Shown here piece after piece: positions 12,300 through 23,591 of a stretch of DNA of 64,000 nucleotides. The stretch's first letter is position 1. Each line of letters begins with the position of its first letter. A model generated the notes under the pieces. The model searched no databases and was not told the origin of the DNA. It saw only the letters and a list, made by a program, of their open reading frames with translations. Position numbers and translations under genes: made by a program. The DNA is from Mesoplasma grammopterae ATCC 49580. GTDB taxonomy: Bacteria > Bacillota_I > Bacilli_A > Mycoplasmatales > Mycoplasmataceae. Where the stretch lies: positions 115,397 through 179,396 of the forward strand of contig NZ_KL370789.1 of the NCBI RefSeq assembly GCF_000701525.1, written 5' to 3'.

Positions 12300-15026
12300 A
12301 TGGCAAAGAAAATAGATAATTCAAATATTGAATCTGAAAAAGGAATAATTAGTTATGCTTTAGAAGATTTAATGGGTGAACGTTTTGGTAGATATGCAAA
12401 ATATATTATTCAAGAACGTGCATTACCAGATGCTAGAGATGGTTTAAAGCCAGTTCAAAGACGTATTTTGTACGCAATGAATGAGTTAAATCTAACTTAT
12501 GATAAACCATATAAAAAATCAGCTAGGGTAGTTGGAGAAGTTATTGGTAAGTACCACCCACATGGTGATACTTCAATCTATGATGCAATGGTTCGTATGA
12601 GTCAATGATGAAAACTAGGAATGCCTTTAATTGACATGCAAGGTAATAATGGATCAATTGATGGTGATAGTGCAGCTGCAATGCGTTATACTGAAACTCG
12701 TTTAGCTAAAATTAGTGATTTAATGTTAGATGACTTAAATAAAAATACAGTTAAGTTTGCGCCTAACTTTGATGATAGTGAAAAAGAACCAACTGTTTTA
12801 CCAAGTTATTTCCCTAACATTCTAGTTAATGGATCAACAGGGATTGCTGCTGGTTATGCTACAAATATGCCACCACACAACCTTGGTGAAATTATTGATG
12901 CAACAATTAAATTAATTAGAACTCCAAATACTAGAATAGACACTATTTTAGAAATTGTTAAAGGACCAGATTTTCCAACTGGGGGAACTGTTCAAGGACG
13001 TAATGGAATTAAAGATGCATTTACAACAGGTAAAGGTAAAGTTATTGTTAATTCAAAATGGCATGAAGAAGATAATAATATAATTATTGATGAAATCCCA
13101 TATGAAGTTGTTAAACAAGATTTAGTTAAAAAAATTGGTGATGTTATTGATGCTAATCCCGGTTTAGGAATCTTAGAAGTAAGAGATGAAACTGATCGAA
13201 ATGGATTGAGAATAGCAATTGATTTAAGTGATAAAGCTAATTTAGATACAGTTAGAAAATTTTTATTTAAATCAACTCCATTAAGTATTTCATATAACTA
13301 TAACAATGTTGCTATTGTTGATCTACAACCTAAACAATTAGGAATTGTTGAATTAATTCATGCATATATTGCTCACTATAAAGAAGTATTTACATTTAGA
13401 ACTCAATTTGATTTAAATAAAGCTGAAAAACGTTTAGAAATTATTTTAGGTTTAATTAAAGCAATGAGTATTTTAGATCAAGTTATTGCAGTAATTAGAA
13501 GTTCAACAAACAGAAGTGATGCTATTGAAAACTTAATTTCAAAATTTGTATTCTCTCAACCTCAAGCAGCAGCTATTGTTGATATGAGACTTTATCGTTT
13601 AACTTCAACTGATGTGGTTAAACTACAAAACGAAAAAGAAGAGTTAGATATTAATATTGCTAATTTAAAAGCTATTTTAAATAGTGAAGAAGTAAAGGAT
13701 AATGAAATTATTAATCGTTTAAGAGAAGTTAAAAAACAATTCCCAACTCCAAGAAGATCAATTGTTGAAGACAGTATTGAAAACTTAGATGTTGAACAAA
13801 AAGAAGTATTAGTTGAACACGAATATAACTTATGAATTTCAAAAGATGGATATTTAAAAGCTATTGAATCAAAATTAATTAGTAAAAATGATCCAGCTGT
13901 ATTTGGTAGAAAGCCAAATGATATGTGAATTGCAGCTGGAGAAGTAAGTAATTTACAACATTTAATCTTAATTACTAATAAAGGAACATACTATTCAATT
14001 CCTTTATATAAATTACCAATGAGTAAATGAAGAGACATGGGAGTTCATGTTAACACTATTGCTACAATGGATCCAAGTGAACATATTGTTAGTGCATTTG
14101 TAGTTAAAGAATTTGTGGATGCTTTACAACAAATCTTAATTACAAGTAAAAATGGAAACATTAAACGTATACCAGTTAAAGATTTAGAAACAAAAATCTT
14201 TACACGTGCATTTAGAATAATGAAATTAGATGCAGCTGATGAAATTATCAGTGCTAGTTTAATTACTTCAAAAACTAGAACTTGTGGAATTATTACAAGA
14301 AATGGTTATGGAGTAAGATACCATATTGAAGATATTCCAGTTCAAGGAACTAATTCAAAAGGGGTTAAAGCAGCTAATTTAAAAGAAGATTATATAATTG
14401 CAGGTTTAGGATTAACAAGTGAAGATACTATTATGTATTTAACTGAAAAAGATGGAGTTAAAAAATTCAGAAATGAAGATTTACCAATCTATATTAGACC
14501 AAAGCGTGGAGTAAGAGTATTACCAGAACGTAAACGTGGAACTGAATACATTACTTTTGCATTTAACTTTAATGCAAATAATGAAAACATTATTAAAGCA
14601 ATTGATACTCAAGATATGTATCAAGAAGTTAACGTTAATAAATATCGTCATATTGAATTAACAAGTGTAACTGGTAATTTTGATATTAAAGATGTTGCAT
14701 TTGCTAGTTTAAGCGAAATTAACATGGTTAAACCAAACGATATGCCACCAGGTGCTTTAAATGCTGATGATGATGCTGAAGGATATGTGTCTAAAGAAGA
14801 AATTAGAGCACGTCAAGAAGCTTACAAAGGAAAAGTATCAGCTAAAGTAGTGGTAAGCAAAAATGTTAAAGAAGAAAGCGAAAAACGTATTCAATCATTA
14901 ACTGGTGGTTTAAGTGATTTACTAGGAGATATTTCTTCAGTATTAGGAACACCAAGCAAACCAAAACCTAAAAAAGAAGTTAAAGATGAATTTCAATTAG
15001 ATCTAAGTGATCTATTAGAGGAATAA
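12300..15026 (+). CDS. parC: DNA topoisomerase IV subunit A
   Basis: A 908-aa breakage-reunion subunit of topoisomerase IV. The N-terminal motif is [18 protein letters not shown], the active-site tyrosine is Tyr130 in [10 protein letters not shown], and [19 protein letters not shown] follows. The C-terminal half contains the beta-pinwheel repeats (such as [11 protein letters not shown] and [11 protein letters not shown]) and an acidic tail. AAAGGAG precedes the ATG. Several TGA codons encode Trp, and TGG is also used. It lies 15 bases after the inserted DUF262 gene, and a KAP NTPase gene begins right after its stop. Confidence 0.95.
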
Positions 15027-15027
15027 T

Positions 15028-16683
15028 ATGGAAATCCATGATAAATATGATTTTACAAATAAATTATTGCCTATTTTTAAAACTAAAATTGATTCTTGAT
15101 TTAATGTAAAAGAAAATAATGAAATTAAGTCTTTTGGCTTGTATGGCGAATGAGGTAACGGAAAAACAACACTATTAAAGTTATTTAATGAAAAATATAA
15201 GGCATATAATTTAATATTTGTTGATCTTTGAAAATATGAAATATTACTAGATGATAAAACTAAAATACTTGAAAATATATTAGAAATGTTAATAAATATT
15301 TTGGAAATAAATATCGATAAAAAATATGAAAAAATTAAAAAGGCAGCGAAATATATATATAATACTGGTGCAACTTTAATTAATTCAATTAGAATTAAAA
15401 CTGACAATGTAACTTTTTTTACTGATTTACCAAAATTAGATTTACGTGAAGAAGAAGACTTATTTCTATTTGTAAAAGAAATTAATGAAAAAATTAAGGA
15501 TAAGAAAATAATTGTTGTTTTTGATGATTTAGACAGATGCTCAAGAAATAAAATAGAAGAATATATAAGTTTTATAAAAAATATAGCAAACTTAATAGAT
15601 GTAAAAATAAAAACTTTAATGGTTTTTGATTATACTTTTGTTAATAGTCTTCTTTTTAAAAATGATTCAATTTTGAATTATTTTGACAAAATAATTTACG
15701 ATAGTTTCATGATCGACGAATTTGTTGAAAAAATATCTGATGTGAATTTGTCAGAAAAGATATATCAAGAGATATTTGAAGATGCAAAAAAAATAGGCTA
15801 TTCAAATCTTAGAAGTAGAGAAATCATAGACTTAAAAGTTGAAGAAATAATTACTTTGATAAATTCACAAAACATAAATATTATTTCTAATAATGAAAAA
15901 TTTTACGTAAATTTTATTTTTATTCTTTGCGTTTATTCTTATTATTTAGACAGAAAACTTAAAATTAAAATTAAAAGATTCATCGAAGAATTAATATTAG
16001 AAATTAAAATTTATAGAATTTTGAAAAAGAAAATGAAAAATAATTATAAGCATCAAATAGAGTTTTATAAAAGGTATATTAAGGATTTTTCTTTTTCATT
16101 TGATTGAAATAACATAAACTCGGAATTTAATTCTTTACTAAAAGAAACTTCTATTAAACTAAACAATCAAAATCAATATAGGTATTTGGTTTTAGATTCC
16201 GAATTTTCTCTTGAGAATCAGAGTAATAAAATATTGGATGCTTCAAATTTTTCTATAAAGGATTATAATGTAAAAGCTGAAGTAGAAATGTTTAATATAT
16301 TTATGGGATTGGTTTATAATAAGGATAATTTTAACGATACCAGTAATATTAATTTTGAGATTTTTTTAAAACATTTTGAATTAGATTTTTCTAACATTAA
16401 AATCGAAAGATTAAATTATTATTACAGTAGTTCTAGCAGCAAAGTGAGAGATTTCATATTAAAAGAAAAAAATAGTGAATATTCAATTAGTACTAAATTT
16501 GATAAAAGCAATAAATTAAATGAAAAAATAATTAAATATAATCAAAGCACTAATGATGAATTAATTAAATTTAATGATTGTTTTAATATTTTAGCTAACT
16601 ACTTTGAATTTAATGATCAAGATATTTTAAAATTAAATGAAGATGTTTTAGAAGTTCTTGAATTAATAAAGGATCAATTATAA
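15028..16683 (+). CDS. KAP-family P-loop NTPase
   Basis: A 551-aa protein. Walker A is GEWGNGKTT (residues 40-48) with the Trp typical of KAP NTPases, here encoded by TGA. Walker B is VVFDDLDRC (Asp166, Asp167). KAP NTPases are a STAND-like group often linked to phage defence or membrane-associated signalling. The long transmembrane insertion of many KAP proteins is not obvious; only a short hydrophobic stretch (FYVNFIFILCVYSYYL, near residue 295) is seen. The C-terminal half is charged and unrecognised. It starts one base after the parC stop with AGAGGA upstream, so it is read with parC and ends at a strong terminator. Confidence 0.8.
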
Positions 16684-16686
16684 ACA

Positions 16687-16734
16687 AAAAATGCAAATAC
16701 TTTAAATTTAATAAGTTTTTGCATTTTTTATTTT
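16687..16734 (+). terminator. Rho-independent terminator of the parE-parC-KAP operon
   Basis: A 16-base arm (16687-16702) pairs with 16713-16728 with one mismatch, around a 10-base loop, and the 3' arm runs into a T-rich tail. It starts just after the stop of the KAP gene. Confidence 0.85.
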
Positions 16735-16772
16735 ACTGCAATTATGAGAAAATAATTTAAAGGAAAAGAACT

Positions 16773-19490
16773 ATGAAAGAAAAACTATTCACGAATAAAG
16801 ATGAACAAAAATTATTAGAAGAAATAAATAATGAAATATTAACTTCTAATGAAGTTTATTTAATCTACCCTTTCATATCAAAAAGTATTCTTAATAAAAT
16901 AGCTCCAACTTTTGAATTCTGTGCTAAAAATAATATTAAAATTAAAATCATTTCAACAACATTTGATGATCTAGCTCAATATAATAATTTAAATGAACTT
17001 AAACTATTAGCTGATAAGTATTCTAATATTAAAATTAAAATAGAGGATAATTTAGAAAGAACTAGTGAAAGAATTCATATAAAAGCTTCAATTTTTAAAC
17101 GAGATCATGAATTCTCAACAACAATTATTGGTTCTTCTAATTTAACTGTTAAAGGAATGGTTTCTGGAAGAGAATGAAACATTAAATTAACAGAACAAAA
17201 TAACAAAGAATTAATAAATAAAATGATTAATGAATTTGATAATTTATGAAATGAAGAATTTGTTGATTTTTCAGATGAGTTTGAAAGAGAATTATTAATT
17301 CAAAAGATTAAAGAAAATCAACAAGCAGTAGTTCAATCAAAAATAGAATTATTATCGAATAACTTAACTAAAAAATACTTATATAAATTTCAAAAAGAAA
17401 TTATTGATAAATTAAGTTATCGAAGACATATTAATAAAAATAAGAACTTGGTAATTATGGCCACAGGAACAGGTAAAACACTAGTTTCTGCATTTGATTA
17501 CAAAAGACAAACAGAACAAGCTAAAAAAGACCTTAAAATCCTATTTTTAGCACATCAAAGAGAAATAATTGATCAAGCAATCAAAACTTATCGCCATGTG
17601 CTTGAGAATAATGAATTTGGTGAAGTTATGTATGATGGAAGTATTAATAGTGATAAACCAACTCACTTATTTGCAACGATTCAAACTTTATCAACAAGAT
17701 TAGATAAATTTGGTCCAAACGATTTTGACATTATTGTATATGATGAAGCTCATCATATAGCAGCAAATACTTTTGATAAAGTATTTAACTATTTTAAACC
17801 TCAACAAATTTTAGGTTTAACAGCAACTCCTGAAAGAGAAGACAATAAAGATATTAAAGCATATTTTGATGATGAATACGCTACTGAATTAAGACTATGA
17901 GATGCTATTGATCAAAAACTATTATGTCCATTTGATTATTATTGTATAGATGATAGTAATACTAATTTACAAGGAGTTGATTTAAACTCTGACAAAGATA
18001 TTTTTAAAGTAGTTAACACTGATTCTAGAAATGAATTGTTATTTAAAACAATTGAAAAGTATTTAGGTATTTATGCAAGACCAACAGCATTAATCTTTTG
18101 TGTTACAGTTGAACATGCTATTAATATATCAAATTACTTAAACTCAAAGAATTTAAAAGCAGAAGCTTTAACTTCACAAAATACAAAAGATCGTAAAAGA
18201 ATCTTACATGAATTTAGTACAGGAAGAATTAACTATTTATGTGTTGTTAATATTTTTAATGAAGGAGTAGATATTCCTGAAATTAATACTATTATTTTGT
18301 TAAGACCAACAAATTCTAAAACAGTATACTTACAACAACTTGGTAGAGGTTTAAGAAAAACAGAACTTAAAAATAAACTAGAAGTATATGATCTAATTTC
18401 TAATATAGATAATAAATATGATATTACTTTAGGAATTAGAAATTTATTTAATCCTGCTATTAGAAGTAGTAAGTCAATTAGTGCTAAAGAAGGTTTACCT
18501 TATAATTGCACAATTAACTTAGAAAAGCATACTGAAGAAATTATTATTAACAGTATGAAGAGTTGATATTTAAATAAAAACTCAATGAAATCATATATTG
18601 TTGAATATTATGAAAGATTTAAAGAAAAAGCACTTAATAACATATTGAAAGATTATGACTTAACTTTAATAGATTTTTATAATAACTTAGATAATTTATT
18701 TATCCCAATAGCTAAACAAATTAATAAGTTTAATCAAAATGAAAATAACACTAATAGAAACAAAAATATTTTAAAACAGTTTTTATTTTTAAATAATCAT
18801 AAAATTATTGATTACTTTTATAAAAGACTATCAAACCAATTATCAAGTGATCAAATTAACTTGGACTTAGATAATTTATTAATTACTTCATGTTTATATG
18901 AAATAACTAGTTTTGATAAATTCTTAGATATTTATCCTAACTATTTAGAAATTAATGATTTAGTAAAAAATTTTATAGATGAACATAAAGTAATTGTTGA
19001 AGAGTTAATTATGATTCTTAAGTATAAAATAAATAATGAAACCTTAATATTTGAAAACGAATATGAAATAAGTTTGAATATAAATTCAACTTATACTGTA
19101 AAACAAGTTTTATCATTAGTTAATCGTACTAACTTTTTACACTATCGAACTGAAATGAAAGTTTTAACATTTCAAGCAGGGTTTTTAACTTTTGATAACT
19201 CAAAACAAATCATTTTAGCTGATGAAGACAGTGATAATTATGGTAAAAAAACTAAATATGATGAATTGAATAATATATTCTATTGATCATTACCTGAAAA
19301 AATGACAATTAAAAATAAAATAATTAAAGATTTTGAGAATAAAAACATTAGAAAATATTTGTTTATTCAAGATAAACAAAACGTAGATAAAAAGAATTTA
19401 TATTTAAAACTTTATAAGTTTACTGGTGTAGGAAAATTTGAAAAAATGTTAATTGAAGATGTTCTTACAGCTAAATTTAAGTTAAAATAG
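16773..19490 (+). CDS. PLD nuclease-DEAH helicase-DUF3427-like protein
   Basis: A 905-aa helicase. The N-terminal phospholipase-D-type nuclease domain has His102 in HIKASIF and GSSNLT (120-125), the H-x-K...GSSN pattern. The helicase core has Walker A MATGTGKT (229-236), DEAH (324-327), LTATPERED, and QQLGRGLRK. The C-terminal region resembles DUF3427. This is the PLD-helicase arrangement found in defence and repair proteins of many bacteria. Several TGA codons encode Trp. GGAAAAG precedes the ATG. The gene stands alone between two terminators. It is a paralogue of the helicase at the window start but lacks the adjacent methyltransferase. Confidence 0.88.
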
Positions 19491-19497
19491 TTTAAAT

Positions 19498-19526
19498 AAA
19501 AAGTACTCAAAAATTGAGTACTTTTT
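19498..19526. terminator. Bidirectional terminator between the helicase and rpiR genes
   Basis: AAAAAGTACTCAA (19498-19510) pairs perfectly with 19514-19526 around a 3-base loop. T-rich flanks on both strands allow it to serve the rightward helicase and the leftward RpiR gene, whose stop codon overlaps its edge. Confidence 0.88.
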
Positions 19527-20307
19527 ATTTAGATTGATTATCTAGTATTTCTATTAAGTTTGTAATTATGTAATTATTTAAAAAAATTTGTTGTATTTTA
19601 GAATTTTTAACAAGTTTAGGTCTTTCCATTTTGGGAAAAGCAAAGAAATTAATTAAAAAATCTATTCTTTTATCAATAAAAAATTCATTTATTGAAGTTA
19701 TAACGCAAACCTTAACACTATTTGATTTTATTATATTTAATAACTTATGATAATCAGCTTGTGCGAATAATTCTGAAAAAAATATAACAATGTCATCTTT
19801 CATAAGAGCTTTAAATTTTGGAAGGTTACCATATACATCATTTGTAGAAAATGATACAAAATCCAAAAGATTTAACGAGTCGCTGAAATCTCTTGCAGCT
19901 AAGTAGCTATTACCTGTACCAATACATCAGATTCTTCTAGTTTGAATTAAAGTTTTAGAAAATCTTTCAATTTCATGTAGATTCATTTTTCTAGTTGTCT
20001 CATTTAAAACATAAAAATTATAATTTTTTAAACTTACAATCTTTTTATCATCTTCTTTTACGTTAAAAAGTGTGCTTTCATTTCTTAAATGAAATGTCTT
20101 CGTTAAATAAGATTGAAATGATCTATAATCTCTAAATCCTATTCTTCTAACAAATTTACTAACTGTTGAATTAGAAGCACCAATAAGGTTACCTAATTCA
20201 TTAATAGACAAATTTATGTATACTTCTGGATTATTATTTATTTTTTTAACAAAATCTTTATCAGAAATAGATAACTTATTGCTTAATCCGTCCAATATAT
20301 TATTCAT
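19525..20307 (-). CDS. RpiR-family transcriptional regulator
   Basis: A 260-aa regulator. The N-terminal helix-turn-helix has LGNLIGASNSTVSKFVRRIGF, typical of the RpiR family, and the C-terminal SIS sugar-phosphate-binding domain includes CIGTGNSYLAARDF (about 127-142). One TGA near 19924 encodes Trp just before the SIS domain. AGAGGT precedes the ATG. It is divergent from the ascorbate-family PTS operon, so it probably controls that operon in response to a sugar phosphate. Paired GGAAA(A)TTATT elements in the shared upstream region could be its operators. Confidence 0.85.
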
Positions 20308-20360
20308 AATTTGTACCTCTATTCTAATAATAGTAAAAAAATTTTCCTTTTTGTAAAAAA

Positions 20361-20393
20361 TTTGGAAAATTATTATTTATTTTGGAAATTATT
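20361..20393. promoter_or_regulatory. Candidate RpiR operator pair
   Basis: TTTGGAAAATTATT (20361-20374) and TTTTGGAAATTATT (20380-20393) are near-identical direct copies with their GG pairs exactly 20 bases apart, about two helical turns. They lie between the divergent RpiR gene and the PTS operon. An inverted AATTTTCC copy sits at 20340-20347. Binding by this RpiR protein is inferred from position. Confidence 0.45.
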
Positions 20394-20432
20394 CTAACAT
20401 AAAGATAAGGAGTAATTCTCCTAGGAGGGAAA

Positions 20433-20873
20433 ATGAAAATTTTTAAAAAAGAATTTATTCAGTTTGCAGATTCTGTGTCTGATTGAAAAGAAGCTTTAAA
20501 ATTAGCTTCAAAACCTTTAATAGAAAATGAAAATGTTAAATCAGAGTTTGTAGAAAAGTTGATAAGTGAAACAGAAAGATTAGGTCCTTACTATATATTA
20601 GCGAAGGATCTTGCGCTAGCTCACATTTCACCAGAAGAATCAATAAATAAAAATGGTTTGAGTTTATTATTTTTAAATAATCAAGTTAATTTTAAAAATG
20701 ATTCATCAGGTAATGTTAAATTCTTGTTTATTTTAGCTGCTGTTGATGGTGATTCTCACCTTGACATATTAAAAGATTTATCTTTAGCTTTTGGAAATAA
20801 AGAATTTTATGAAAAATTTTATAATGTTAAAACATTTGAAGACATTATAGAACTAACAAAAATATTAAATTAA
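20433..20873 (+). CDS. PTS IIA component, ascorbate (UlaC-like) family
   Basis: A 146-aa cytoplasmic PTS EIIA protein of the fructose/ascorbate type, which passes phosphate from HPr to the IIB protein. The phospho-acceptor is probably His64 in DLALAHISPEE. One TGA encodes Trp near residue 18. AGGAGG (20423-20428) precedes the ATG by four bases, and a small hairpin (AGGAG/CTCCT, 20408-20422) abuts this ribosome site. It is the first gene of a five-gene operon with IIC, IIB, an epimerase and transketolase. Confidence 0.85.
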
Positions 20874-20886
20874 AAAAGGAGAAATT

Positions 20887-22641
20887 ATGTTAACTATAAG
20901 CCTTAATTTTTTGGCTGACGTAAGCAACAATGTTGATAAAACATTTAGTGATTATGTTATTAACTTTATTTCTGGATTCTTTGGAACACCAGCGCTTTTA
21001 ATTGGATTATTTGCGCTAATTGGTTGTATTATACAAAGAAAAAAATTCGCAGAAATAATAACATCAGTATTTAAAACAGTAATTGGTTTTTTAATTATTG
21101 GTGGTGGAGCCACAATTATTTCTGGTTCAATTGGAAAATTTGGAGAAGCCTTTGTTCTATTATTTAATAGAGAAGGTTTTGTTGCAAATAACGATGTTAT
21201 GCCAGGAATTATAATGAGTTTTGAAAAATTACAATGAATTGCTACAGCAGGTTCATTAATTTTAATATTAGGAATGTTTTTAAATTTAGTAATTGCAAGA
21301 TTATCAAGTTTAAAATACGTATACTTAACAGGACATTCAGCATGATATTTTTCAACAATGATTGCTTCAGTAATGGCTGTTGCAGGTTTAGATAAAGGAG
21401 ACATGTGATTAATTGTTTTAAATGGTGCTTTATTAGTATCAATGTGAATGGTTATTTCCCCAGCTTTACTAAACAGACATATGAAAATGATTACAAAAGG
21501 AGATAAGTTAGCTCTTGCTCATACTGGATCAATAACATATGCATTGAGTGGATATATTGGTGAAGGTGTATTTAAAATTAAAAAAGGAAATGTTCGTTCA
21601 ACTGAAGACGTTAACTTTCCAAAAGGTTTAAATTTCTTAAGAAATACAAATGTGTCAATTGCACTAACAATGTTAATTTTATTTTTATTTGTTTATTTCT
21701 TAGCTTGAGGTGTTCGTGGAAATGAAGCCATGATTGAAGCTGGAATTGTTGGACAAAATGATTCAATTTTTGTTCAAGGATTAATTCAAGCGTTCACTTT
21801 TGCAGCTGGAGTTGAAGTATTATTAATTGGAGTTAGAATGTTTATTGCAGAAATAACACCAGCATTTAAAGGGATTTCTGATAAATTAGTTAAAGATGCA
21901 AAACCTGGTATTGATTGTCCCGTTGTTTTCCCATTTGCACCAAATGCTGTAATTATGGGATTCATAGCATCAGTACTTGGTGGGTTCACAGCTTTTGCTA
22001 TTAATATTGGTGTTTCTGCTTCAATAGGTAGTTCAGTTGCTAGCGCAACATGAGCAGCTATTATTATCCCATCTATTGTTCCTCATTTCTTTACAGGAGC
22101 TTCATCAGGAATTTTTGGAAATGCAAAAGGTGGTATTTTAGGATGTTGAATTGGAGCATTTGTTAATGGGTTTATAATTTCAATGGTTCCTTGAATTTTC
22201 ATAGGATTACAAATGATACAGCCAGAAATAACAAATTCAACACCTGTTGTATGAGGAGACGCAGATTTCATTTTAGGAATAATTCCATGATTTATTATTA
22301 AATACATGGGTGGTAAATATGTGTTACTAGGATTAACAATAATTGCTTGAATTTCTATTCCATCAATTGGTTATGCAATTCATACAAGAAGAATGAATAA
22401 TAATGAAGAATACAAAAATACATATAACTTAGTAAAACAAACAAGAAAAGAATTTAGTGAAAAAATAAAAGAAGAAAAAAATTCTTTAAAATTAACAATA
22501 AAAAATGTTAAAGAAAATGAAATTGACAAAAAAATAGCTAAAACTGAAGTTGAAAAATATAAATTAGAATTTGAAAAAAAATATAAATCATTAGATAGAG
22601 AACAAGAAAAAAGAGTTGCTGAAATTAGAGCAATTAAATAA
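20887..22641 (+). CDS. PTS IIC permease, ascorbate (UlaA/SgaT-like) family
   Basis: A 584-aa membrane permease. The N-terminal ~490 residues hold many hydrophobic segments with family features such as [21 protein letters not shown], and [12 protein letters not shown]. The ascorbate family usually ends soon after the last membrane helix, near 465 residues. Here a charged Lys/Glu-rich tail of about 85 residues follows (from [11 protein letters not shown]), predicted by eye as a cytoplasmic helix or coiled coil. Many TGA codons encode Trp. It lies 13 bases after IIA with AAAGGAG upstream. Confidence 0.9.
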
Positions 22642-22656
22642 GAAGGTAGGAATAAT

Positions 22657-22932
22657 ATGAAATTAATAGCAGTATGTGGACAAGGATTAGGTTCATCATT
22701 AATAATTGAAATGAATATGAAAGATGCAGTTGAGGAACTAGGTCTTGATGTAGAAGTTGGGCATACAAATCTTAATTCATTTGATCCGACAGATTCTTCA
22801 ATAACAGCAGTTGTTTGTGGCTTAGACTTAGAAAGTTCAATTAATTTTGATAAAAAAATTATTTTGAATAATTTATTTGACAAAGATGAACTATTAGAAA
22901 AAATAGAGAAATTCTTTAATGAAAACGTTTAA
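22657..22932 (+). CDS. PTS IIB component, ascorbate (UlaB-like) family
   Basis: A 91-aa cytoplasmic IIB protein. The phosphorylated cysteine is Cys7 in AVCGQGLGSS, the signature of the lactose/ascorbate-type IIB fold. Length is typical. GAAGGTAGG precedes the ATG. Its last 14 bases overlap the next gene, the epimerase, indicating coupled translation. Confidence 0.9.
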   Translation: MKLIAVCGQGLGSSLIIEMNMKDAVEELGLDVEVGHTNLNSFDPTDSSITAVVCGLDLESSINFDKKIILNNLFDKDELLEKIEKFFNENV

Positions 22933-23578
22933 AATAACACCTTCTCTTTATATGTGTGATACAACCAAAATTTTTGACGAAATTAAAAAGTTAAAAGAAG
23001 CGGGTATTGATCATTTGCATTTTGATGTAATGGACGGACAGTTTGTTAATAATTATGCTTTTGGTCCTAAAATATTAGATGATATTAAAAAACATTTTTC
23101 AGAAATTGAAATAGATTCTCATATTATGGCTAACAATCTTAATGACAAAGTTGAACTTTTTAAAAATTCAGATTACATAACATTTCATATTAATTCACTA
23201 CAAAATGAAGGCATTGAAAATTTGATAAAAAACATTAAAAGTTTAGGTTGTAAAGTTGGTATAGCTTTGGATTTAGAAAATAACGTTAATGATATCAAAA
23301 AATATATTAAAGATATTGATCTAATTACAATCATGAGTATCAAATCAGGCTTTTCAGGCCAAATATTTAATGAGTCTACATGATTTGTAATAGATGAAGT
23401 CGTACAATATAAAAATTTAATAAAACCTGAAATTAAAGTGCAAATAGATGGTGGAGTTAGATGAAACAATATTAAAAAATTAATTGATAGCAAAATAGAT
23501 TGGATTGTAGTGGGTTCTTTACTTTTTGGAGAAGAAAATTACAACGAAGTAATCAAAAAAATTGAAAATTTAAAGTAA
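22919..23578 (+). CDS. Ribulose-phosphate 3-epimerase family protein
   Basis: A 219-aa TIM-barrel epimerase. Key motifs are ITPSLYMCD at the N-terminus, HFDVMDGQFVNN (catalytic Asp and metal ligands), DSHIM, SGFSGQIF, and VQIDGGVRWNN near the end. The family interconverts ribulose-5-phosphate and xylulose-5-phosphate, or allulose-6-phosphate and fructose-6-phosphate. Two TGA codons encode Trp. It overlaps the IIB gene by 14 bases and precedes a transketolase, so it probably channels an imported sugar phosphate into the pentose phosphate pathway. The exact substrate cannot be told from sequence. Confidence 0.88.
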
Positions 23579-23591
23579 AAGAGGAAATAAA

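Noticed and set aside
20952..21404. A 150-aa open frame on the minus strand opposite the PTS IIC gene
   Set aside because: It is antisense to conserved membrane segments of the IIC protein and has no ribosome site.
22380..22883. A 167-aa open frame on the minus strand opposite the PTS IIC tail and IIB gene
   Set aside because: It is the shadow of the Lys/Glu-rich tail and IIB gene, has no ribosome site, and its Ser/Phe/Leu-rich sequence is typical of antisense AT-rich DNA.
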